From Desulfuromonadales bacterium (GTDB lineage: Bacteria; Desulfobacterota; Desulfuromonadia; Desulfuromonadales; BM103), in NCBI GenBank assembly GCA_030640215.1, contig DAOWJU010000298.1, forward strand, positions 1 to 5,616: 5,616 nt of DNA, read 5' to 3'. The notes beneath the pieces were generated by a model, which ran no database searches, was not told where the DNA came from, and worked only from the letters and a program-made list of their open reading frames with translations. Numbering within the stretch: the stretch's first letter is position 1; the number at the start of each line of letters is the position of its first letter. The position numbers and the translations under genes are program-made. Shown here one piece after another: positions 1 through 5,616 of the stretch.

Positions 1-797
1 CGATGGGCAGGGAGACAGTGCATGACCACGCAATCCGGATCAGCCAGTGCTACCAGATCCATGTTGATTTGATAGCCGGTGAAAGCTTTTGCGCGTTCCT
101 GCTGCTCTGCTTCCTGGCCCATGCTGGCCCAGACATCGGTGTTCAAGACCTGTGCGCCTCGTACGGCTTCGTGCGGATCGTTGGTGTAGAGAATCCTGGC
201 TCCGGCATCAGTCGCCCGCTTGCAGACCTCGGCGTCCGGCTCGTAGCCGACCGGAGTGGCGACCCGCAGTTCGAAACCGAAGACAGCGGCGGCGTTGATC
301 CAGCTGTTGGCCATATTGTTGCCGTCGCCGATCCAGCAGTAGGAGAGCTCACGGTAGTTTTCCTTGTGCTCGCTGACGGTGAAGAGGTCGGCCATGATCT
401 GACAGGGATGATAGCTGTCGGTTAAACCGTTGATGACCGGCACGGAACTGTAGCGGGCGAACTCTTCGATGACCTGCTGCGAGTAGGTGCGAATCATGAC
501 GCCGTCGACATAGCGGGCCATGCAGCGGGCGGTATCCTTGACTGGCTCACCACGACCCATCTGAGTATTTCCAGAGGCCAGGAAAAGCGCGTGCCCGCCC
601 AGCTGGAACATGCCGGCCTCAAAGGAGACGCGGGTTCGTGTCGAGCTTTTCTCAAAGAGCATGCCGAGGGTTTTACCGGCCAACAGGTGGTGTTGCATGC
701 CAGCCTTTTGCTTGGACTTCAGATCGCTGGCCAGCGCAAAAATCTTTTCCAGATCTTCGAGGCTCCAGTCGCTGAGGCAGAGAAAATTTTTATTCAC
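1..797 (-). CDS. argF: Ornithine carbamoyltransferase (partial, 3' end outside window)
   Basis: Cytoplasmic enzyme that joins carbamoyl phosphate and L-ornithine to give citrulline, the sixth step of arginine synthesis. The visible 265 residues hold the family signatures in order: carbamoyl-phosphate loop STRTR at 52-56 (within FEKSSTRTRVSFE), GRGE at 81-84, HPCQ at 130-133, the domain-linking WIGDGNN at 155-161, the ornithine-binding DVWASMG at 221-227, and HCLP at 260-263. The family is usually about 300-310 residues, so roughly 40 C-terminal codons lie beyond base 1; bases 1-2 belong to an incomplete codon. The start is GTG (795-797), chosen because a strong AAGGAG lies 8 nt upstream and the N-terminus (MNKNFLCLSDWS) fits the family. 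It begins 32 nt after argD, so it is probably co-transcribed. argG and argH often follow in related genomes, but that cannot be seen here. Identity as an anabolic OTCase is strongly supported; no damage is visible. Confidence 0.96.
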   Translation of the reverse strand, partial: MNKNFLCLSDWSLEDLEKIFALASDLKSKQKAGMQHHLLAGKTLGMLFEKSSTRTRVSFEAGMFQLGGHALFLASGNTQMGRGEPVKDTARCMARYVDGVMIRTYSQQVIEEFARYSSVPVINGLTDSYHPCQIMADLFTVSEHKENYRELSYCWIGDGNNMANSWINAAAVFGFELRVATPVGYEPDAEVCKRATDAGARILYTNDPHEAVRGAQVLNTDVWASMGQEAEQQERAKAFTGYQINMDLVALADPDCVVMHCLPAH

Positions 798-805
798 GGT
801 AATGA

Positions 806-811
806 CTCCTT
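806..811 (-). promoter_or_regulatory. Ribosome binding site fixing the GTG start of argF
   Basis: Read on the minus strand, AAGGAG is followed by 8 nt (TCATTACC) and then GTG. This is the best Shine-Dalgarno match in the window and it selects GTG at 797 over any downstream ATG. Confidence 0.8.
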
Positions 812-829
812 AAATGTTCTGTTTGCTGT

Positions 830-2026
830 TCAGCTGGCAGCTGCCAGTACTTCATCAAGTATCGTCATGGCTTCATCAATTTCTGTACTGCTGACAATCA
901 ATGGAGGGACGAAACGCAAGACGTTGCCGACGGTGCAATTGATCAACAAACCTCGCTCCATGGCTTTGACGACCAGGGCACCGCCCTCGATATCGAGTTC
1001 CATGCCGATGATCAGGCCCTGTCCCCGGACGTCCTTGATAAAAGAATATTTCTTCTGCAACTCTTTAAGCTTTTCGGTCAAGTACTTACCCATGGCTTGG
1101 CAGTTGTCAAGAACCCCATCATTGCAGATCGTCTGCATCGCTGCCAGTGCGGCCGAGCAGACCAGAGGGTTGCCACCAAAGGTAGAGCCGTGGGTCCCCG
1201 GACCGAGGCTGGACGCCAGTTCTGCTGTGGTCAGCAGCGCACCGATCGGCGGACCTCCGGCCAAGGCTTTGGCCAGGGTCATGATGTCGGGAGTAACCCC
1301 ATCCTGCTCATAAGCCCAGAGGCTGCCAGTTCTGCCGCAGCCGACTTGAACCTCATCAAAGATTAACAACAGGTCGAATTCGTCACAGAGTTCGCGGACC
1401 GCTTGCAGGTAACCGGGCGGCGGAACGTTGACGCCACCTTCACCCTGTAACGGTTCGAGCATGATGGCACAGCTGTTCGGTGTAATCGCCTGACGTATTG
1501 CGTCCAGATCACCGAATGGAACGTGTTTGAAACCCTCAAGCAGTGGTGTAAAGCCTGCCTTGACTTTCTCCTGGCCAGTGGCGCTGATAGCGGCGATGGT
1601 GCGACCATGAAAAGAGGCCAGAGCGGTGATCACTCCGAAGCGATCTTCTCCATGCTTTTCTCTGCTCTGCTTGCGTGCCAGCTTCATCGCCGCTTCATTG
1701 GCTTCGGCGCCGGAGTTACAGAAGAAGACCTGTTCGGCAAAGGAGTGTTCACAAAGCCATTCCGCCAGCTCAATCTGCTGGGGAATGTGGTAGAAATTGG
1801 AACAGTGCAGCAGACGTCCGGCCTGCTCACGCAGAGCAGCAACCACTTTTGGATGACAGTGACCAAGGTTGTTGACTGCCACTCCGGCGAGGAAATCGAG
1901 ATAAACCTTGCCGTCGACATCCCACAGTCGACAACCCTCGCCGCGCTCGGCGACGACCGGGTAGCGACCATAGGTTTTCATGACATGTGTATCTGCTCTG
2001 TTAATCCACTCTGACGCACTACTCAT
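830..2026 (-). CDS. argD: Acetylornithine aminotransferase
   Basis: PLP-dependent class III aminotransferase. It interconverts N-acetylglutamate semialdehyde and N-acetylornithine with glutamate as amino donor (step 4 of arginine synthesis); some ArgD enzymes also serve lysine synthesis as N-succinyldiaminopimelate aminotransferase. The 398 residues match the usual ArgD length. Visible motifs: DFLAGVAVNNLGHCHP (44-59), the phosphate-binding NSGAEANEAAMKLAR (104-118), SFHGRT (138-143), DEVQVGCGRTG (224-234, Asp224 expected to bind the pyridine nitrogen), LAKALAGG with the Schiff-base lysine K253, THGSTFGGNPL (278-288), and the C-terminal RFVPPL with R371. The ATG start gives the usual N-terminal length before TYGRYP. 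Its Shine-Dalgarno is weak (only GGAT, about 7-8 nt upstream). It follows argB by 68 nt, a gap filled by a heptamer repeat. Related ornithine, GABA or succinylornithine aminotransferases share the fold, but the sequence details and the argB/argF neighbours favour ArgD. Confidence 0.96.
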   Translation of the reverse strand: MSSASEWINRADTHVMKTYGRYPVVAERGEGCRLWDVDGKVYLDFLAGVAVNNLGHCHPKVVAALREQAGRLLHCSNFYHIPQQIELAEWLCEHSFAEQVFFCNSGAEANEAAMKLARKQSREKHGEDRFGVITALASFHGRTIAAISATGQEKVKAGFTPLLEGFKHVPFGDLDAIRQAITPNSCAIMLEPLQGEGGVNVPPPGYLQAVRELCDEFDLLLIFDEVQVGCGRTGSLWAYEQDGVTPDIMTLAKALAGGPPIGALLTTAELASSLGPGTHGSTFGGNPLVCSAALAAMQTICNDGVLDNCQAMGKYLTEKLKELQKKYSFIKDVRGQGLIIGMELDIEGGALVVKAMERGLLINCTVGNVLRFVPPLIVSSTEIDEAMTILDEVLAAAS

Positions 2027-2037
2027 TGTTGCTATCC

Positions 2038-2078
2038 GTGAAACGTGAAAAGTAAAAGTGAAACGTAAAAGGTGAAAT
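2038..2078. repeat. Degenerate 7-bp tandem repeat (GTGAAAC-type), six units
   Basis: On the plus strand the units are GTGAAAC (2038-2044), GTGAAAA (2045-2051), GTAAAA (2052-2057, one base short), GTGAAAC (2058-2064), GTAAAAG (2065-2071) and GTGAAAT (2072-2078). On the mRNA-sense minus strand this is a pyrimidine-rich run of TTTCAC/TTTTAC blocks ending against the weak GGAT Shine-Dalgarno of argD. It fills 41 of the 68 nt between argB and argD and codes for nothing convincing. From memory, similar GTGAAAC-type runs occur between genes in some deltaproteobacterial genomes; I could not check this. It is too short, and the unit lacks the spacing, for a CRISPR array. Confidence 0.75.
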
Positions 2079-2094
2079 GTTCAAATTTACAGTT

Positions 2095-3075
<981 letters not shown>

Positions 3076-3094
<19 letters not shown>

Positions 3095-4401
3095 AGGTCC
3101 TCGTTATCAGCAATTTCAGAGAGACGCTCGCGAACAAAGGCCTCATCGATAGGGAAACGTTTTTCCGGTCGCTCCGGAGCGGTGAAAGAGAGCTCCTCAA
3201 GCAGAGTCTCCATGATCGTATGCAAGCGCCGGGCGCCGATGTTCTCCGTACGTTCGTTGACACTGGCTGCGGTTTCGGCAATCGCCTTGATCGCTGCTTC
3301 ACTGAACTCCAGATTGATGCCCTCTGTCGCCATGAGCGCCTGGTACTGGCGAATCAGAGCGTTGTGCGGCTCAGTCAGAATCCTGACAAAGTCAGCTTCT
3401 TCAAGACTGTCGAGTTCGACCCGGATCGGAAAGCGCCCCTGCAATTCCGGAATCAGGTCCGAGGGCTTGGCAACATGAAATGCGCCAGCCGCAATGAAGA
3501 GGATGTGATCAGTCTTGACCGGGCCATACTTGGTGGTGACTGAACTCCCTTCGACAATCGGCAGTATGTCGCGCTGGACGCCTTCGCGCGAGACTTCCGG
3601 GCCATGACCGCCTTCGCGGCTGGCGATCTTGTCGATCTCATCGATAAAGATGATGCCGTTCTGCTCGGTGAGCTCTTTGGCCAGAGTCTGGACCTTGTCC
3701 ATATCCACCAGCTTCTCAGCCTCGATTTCAATCAGCAGTTCCTGGGCTTCGGAGACTTTCATGCGGCGATTCTTGGTTTTTTTCGGAAAGATGTTGCCAA
3801 ACATCTCCTTGATATTAAAACCCATCTCCTCAGGGCCTTGCGGGCCAAAAACCTGCATGTCTGGTATCTGGGTATCCTGGGTTTCGATCTCGACCATACG
3901 TTCGTTGAGCTCACCCATGCGCAGTAACTGGCGCAACTTATCGCGGGTCGTGCTGCTGCCGTCTTTAGCATCCTCCAGCTGTTTATCTCCAGGTAGAAGC
4001 AGGTCGAGCAGACGTTCCTCTGCAATGTCCTCCGCTTTGATCCGCTGGTTCTTCGCCTCCTCGGTTTTGACCATGAGGATGGCCAGTTCGACCAGATCGC
4101 GCACCATGCTTTCGACATCACGGCCGACGTAACCGACCTCGGTGAACTTGCTGGCCTCAACCTTGATAAACGGGGCCTGGGCCAGTCGCGCCAGACGTCG
4201 GGCGATTTCAGTTTTGCCAACCCCGGTTGGACCGATCATGATAATGTTTTTCGGCGCAATCTCTTCGCGGAGATCCGGGGCAACCTGCTGGCGACGCCAG
4301 CGATTGCGTAAAGCGACCGCTACCGCTCGCTTGGCGTTGTTCTGGCCGACGATATAATGATCGAGCTCGGAGACGATTTCCCGAGGGGTAAAGTTGTTCA
4401 A
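3076..4401 (-). CDS. hslU: ATP-dependent protease HslVU, ATPase subunit HslU (ClpY)
   Basis: AAA+ unfoldase that forms hexameric rings on HslV and feeds unfolded proteins into it, in the cytoplasm. The 441 residues match the family length. Domains: N-terminal AAA+ part with Walker A GPTGVGKT (57-64) and pore loop GYVG (90-93); an intermediate I-domain at about 108-243, highly charged; Walker B IIFIDEID (250-257); [10 protein letters not shown] (300-309); arginine-finger region [11 protein letters not shown] (320-330, R323); sensor-2 GARRLHT (389-395); and a C-terminal tail ending DLSRYIL, which in this family docks into HslV pockets and activates it. The start is TTG (4399-4401). It is supported by GGAG 8 nt upstream and by a family-typical N-terminus ([12 protein letters not shown]). 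TTG overlaps the hslV stop as TTGA, a 4-nt overlap typical of translational coupling. The region where many homologues read IASGAF here reads IAAGAF, probably harmless. Identity is essentially certain. Confidence 0.98.
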
Positions 4402-4928
4402 GACAAGGTCTCCACGATGATCCGGTCGTTGGTGTAAACGCAGATCTCGGCAGCAATTTTTAAAGACTCTTCGGCCACCTGGGCCATGGACAGCTCAGTA
4501 TGACTGGTCAGGGCTCGCGCGGCTGCCTGAGCAAAGGTGCCGCCGGAGCCGATCGCGGCGATGCCGTGTTCCGGTTCGATCACATCGCCGACTCCAGAGA
4601 GTATCAGCGTTGCTTCGCGATCAGCAACGATCAGCAGCGCTTCGAGGTGGCGCAGAATTTTGTCCTTACGCCAGTCTTTGGCCAGCTCGACTGCCGCGCG
4701 CTGCAGGTTGCCGCGATACTCCTGTAGTTTGGTTTCAAACTTTTCAAAGAGGGTAAAAGCGTCGGCTGTACTGCCAGCAAATCCGGCGATCACCTGATCG
4801 TCATACATGCGGCGCAGTTTCCTGGCTGTATGCTTCATGACGGTGTTGCCGAGGCTGACCTGACCGTCGCCAGCCATGGCGACTTCGCTGCCGCGTCGCA
4901 CGCAAAGAATGGTTGTTCCCTTGAACAT
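4398..4928 (-). CDS. hslV: ATP-dependent protease HslVU, peptidase subunit HslV (ClpQ)
   Basis: Proteasome-beta-like threonine peptidase that forms a double hexamer capped by HslU. The 176 residues start [12 protein letters not shown]. By homology the mature enzyme begins at Thr5, so a four-residue MFKG leader must be removed to free the catalytic N-terminal threonine. With the resulting offset of 4, D21 and K37 match Asp17 and Lys33 of mature E. coli HslV, and S128 in GSGG (127-130) falls at position 124, the expected catalytic serine. AGDGQ (19-23), GNTVMK (27-32) and AGFAG (48-52) are further family signatures. The ATG at 4926-4928 was chosen because it follows AGAGG by 6 nt and gives the family N-terminus. 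The frame continues upstream, but that extension ([12 protein letters not shown]...) looks non-proteinaceous and overlaps the promoter candidates. It is the first gene of the probable hslVU-arg transcript. Confidence 0.97.
   Translation of the reverse strand: MFKGTTILCVRRGSEVAMAGDGQVSLGNTVMKHTARKLRRMYDDQVIAGFAGSTADAFTLFEKFETKLQEYRGNLQRAAVELAKDWRKDKILRHLEALLIVADREATLILSGVGDVIEPEHGIAAIGSGGTFAQAAARALTSHTELSMAQVAEESLKIAAEICVYTNDRIIVETLS
4410..4413 (-). promoter_or_regulatory. Ribosome binding site for the TTG start of hslU
   Basis: GGAG on the minus strand lies inside the last codons of hslV, 8 nt before TTG at 4401. It supports TTG as the true start and reinitiation after the hslV stop. Confidence 0.6.
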
Positions 4929-4968
4929 TTTGAGCCTCTCATCAGAACTTGGTTTAACTCGGCGAAAA

Positions 4969-4981
4969 ATATTGCAAATAT
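4969..4981. repeat. AT-rich 13-bp inverted repeat over the hslV promoter
   Basis: The plus strand reads ATATT-GCA-AATAT, with perfect 5-bp arms and a 3-nt centre. It overlaps the proposed -10 hexamer and the expected transcription start. It could be an operator or simply a consequence of AT-rich promoter DNA. Confidence 0.4.
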
Positions 4982-5004
4982 AACATAAGCTTGTGGGTAG
5001 ACAA
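4977..5004 (-). promoter_or_regulatory. Candidate sigma70-type promoter for hslVU-argBDF
   Basis: On the minus strand, TTGTCT (5004-4999, 4 of 6 consensus) is followed by 16 nt and then TATATT (4982-4977, 5 of 6), preceded by TG in the extended -10 position. The predicted transcription start near 4970 would leave a leader of about 40 nt before hslV. This is pattern matching only. Confidence 0.45.
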
Positions 5005-5007
5005 AGC

Positions 5008-5037
5008 AAAATGCCTGTTGCTGGTCTGGATGTCAAG
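5008..5037 (-). promoter_or_regulatory. Alternative promoter, possibly heat-shock sigma (RpoH) type
   Basis: On the minus strand there is a perfect TTGACA (5036-5031). Read as sigma70, it pairs with a poor CATTTT (5013-5008) after 17 nt. Read as RpoH, CTTGAC (5037-5032), 15 nt and AGGCATTT (5016-5009) resemble the CTTGAA / CCCCATnT pattern known from enterobacteria. hslVU is a heat-shock operon in E. coli, so an RpoH site would be sensible, but the -10 match is only partial. Confidence 0.3.
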
Positions 5038-5045
5038 GCCGGAAA

Positions 5046-5056
5046 TTCACTGTGAA
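5046..5056. repeat. 11-bp palindrome TTCAC-T-GTGAA upstream of hslV promoters
   Basis: Perfect 5-bp arms around a single central T, 9 nt upstream of the TTGACA at 5031-5036. The size and position would suit a regulator half-site pair, but a single short palindrome can occur by chance. Confidence 0.3.
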
Positions 5057-5140
5057 ACAGGGGGGTTTGTTCTTGAGAGGAGAAGGAGTTACCTGCCGGG
5101 TTTCCATCTGCTGAACTTCGGGGTGGAACGAGTTGTTGTG

Positions 5141-5168
5141 GGCGATGAGGTGTGTACCTTTTGTCGCC
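5141..5168. other. Weak hairpin just after the histidine kinase stop
   Basis: GGCGA (5141-5145) pairs with TCGCC (5164-5168), and inside it AGGT (5148-5151) pairs with ACCT (5156-5159) around a 4-nt loop. It starts 2 nt after the kinase stop codon in the direction of transcription, but no T-run follows. It is at best a 3'-end stabiliser or Rho-type end, not a proven terminator. Confidence 0.25.
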
Positions 5169-5170
5169 TG

Positions 5171-5616
5171 TCAGTCGGTGGCTGTAATCGGCAGGCGGGG
5201 CAGGCTGATGGTCACGTCAGTTCCGTCTCCGGGTGTGCTGTTGAGAGTGATGCTGCCGCCATGATCGCGAATGAATTGGCGGGCATAAAACAGGCCCAGG
5301 CCGAAGCCGCGGACCTGACCGGTATGCTGTGGGTCGATCTGATAGAATTTCTCGAAAACTTTGACAACTTCTTCCTGAGAAATCCCCGGCCCGGTGTCGC
5401 TAACGACCAGAGTAAATTCTTTTTCGCCGATTTCTCCCGAGAGGGTGATTTCGCCACCCGGAGGGGTAAACTTAATGGCATTTTCTAAAAGAGCATTCAA
5501 GGCAAAAGCGATGCGGCGACGATCGACGATGACTTCTGGCCAGTCGCCGGTCAGGTTGCTTTGCAGAGTCTGCCCCTTCTTCTTCGCTGATGCGCGTTTT
5601 TCAGTCAGAACGGCAA
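5171..5616 (-). CDS. Sensor histidine kinase, C-terminal ATPase domain (partial, 5' end outside window)
   Basis: The last 147 residues of a two-component sensor kinase are visible, starting in the window with [14 protein letters not shown]; bases 5615-5616 are an incomplete codon. The sequence is a HATPase_c (GHKL) domain: N-box [16 protein letters not shown] (39-54, N45 expected to help bind Mg-ATP), G1 box SDTGPGI (72-78), F-box VFEKFYQID (86-94), and G2 box GFGLGL (103-108) with [11 protein letters not shown]. It ends with a normal [11 protein letters not shown] tail, so no receiver domain is fused at the C-terminus. The dimerisation/phospho-accepting His domain and any sensor domain lie upstream, beyond the right edge, so the signal sensed cannot be stated. 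The frame is continuous from the window edge to the stop, and internal TTG/ATG codons are not starts. The 242-nt gap to hslV suggests a separate transcription unit. Confidence 0.93.
   Translation of the reverse strand, partial: AVLTEKRASAKKKGQTLQSNLTGDWPEVIVDRRRIAFALNALLENAIKFTPPGGEITLSGEIGEKEFTLVVSDTGPGISQEEVVKVFEKFYQIDPQHTGQVRGFGLGLFYARQFIRDHGGSITLNSTPGDGTDVTISLPRLPITATD

Noticed and set aside
834..847. Perfect 14-bp palindrome CTGGCAGCTGCCAG at the 3' end of argD, a possible terminator stem
   Set aside because: It is coding (LAAAS), has no following T-run, and the next gene starts 32 nt after the stop. It is probably a by-product of alanine codons.
591..1313. 240-codon open frame on the plus strand across argF and argD
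   Set aside because: It is antisense to two strongly supported genes, its composition is serine- and arginine-rich as expected for a shadow frame, and it has no family resemblance.
2038..2078. CRISPR-like array
   Set aside because: The units are 7 bp and contiguous, with no spacers and no cas genes.
2027..2094. ARG box (ArgR operator) in the argB-argD spacer
   Set aside because: The AT-rich stretch near 2079-2092 has no symmetric TGAAT/ATTCA-type arms. The symmetry I tried to build was imperfect.
4929..4968. RNA thermometer or CIRCE element in the hslV leader
   Set aside because: No TTAGCACTC/GAGTGCTAA inverted repeat is present, and only 3-bp pairings could be found around the ribosome binding site.
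4929..5036. Upstream extension of hslV to give a 212-residue protein
   Set aside because: The added residues do not resemble HslV, would bury the catalytic threonine behind 40 residues, and overlap the best promoter candidates. ATG at 4928 has a usable ribosome binding site.
4991..5488. Long open frame on the plus strand opposite the histidine kinase, with a purine-rich GAGGAGAAGGAG stretch near 5078-5088
   Set aside because: Most of it mirrors the clear HATPase_c coding sequence on the other strand, and the translation shows no recognisable domain. The purine stretch has no well-placed start codon leading to a plausible protein.

Overview
The window looks like ordinary chromosomal housekeeping DNA from a Gram-negative bacterium. 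Every gene I can support lies on the minus strand, so transcription runs from right to left. The order hslV-hslU-argB-argD-argF and the protein flavour (an N-acetylglutamate kinase with an N-terminal arginine-sensing helix, and an HslV with a short pre-sequence) suggest a Desulfuromonadales/Geobacter-type deltaproteobacterium. That placement is inference from remembered gene order, not from a database search.

Layout in transcription order (right to left): the C-terminal ATPase half of a sensor histidine kinase (5616-5171, cut by the window edge); a 242-nt intergenic region with candidate promoters (5170-4929); hslV (4928-4398); hslU (4401-3076), overlapping hslV by 4 nt and starting at TTG; an 81-nt spacer with a partial tandem duplication of the hslU 3' end and alternating short palindromes; argB (2994-2095); a 68-nt spacer carrying a degenerate 7-bp tandem repeat; argD (2026-830); a 32-nt spacer; and argF from a GTG start (797), running off the left edge about 40 codons before its expected end.

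The HslV peptidase and HslU unfoldase form a cytoplasmic ATP-dependent protease. ArgB, ArgD and ArgF catalyse steps 2, 4 and 6 of arginine synthesis (N-acetylglutamate phosphorylation, acetylornithine transamination, ornithine carbamoylation). Small same-strand gaps and the lack of any convincing terminator between 4928 and 1 make one hslVU-argBDF transcript likely. That would couple proteolysis with arginine synthesis, although the link may be purely positional.

I found no RNA gene, CRISPR array, insertion sequence or foreign-looking cargo, and no clearly new system. The most noteworthy signals are small and intergenic: the heptamer array before argD, the duplicated hslU tail, and a chain of competing hairpins that reaches the argB ribosome binding site.
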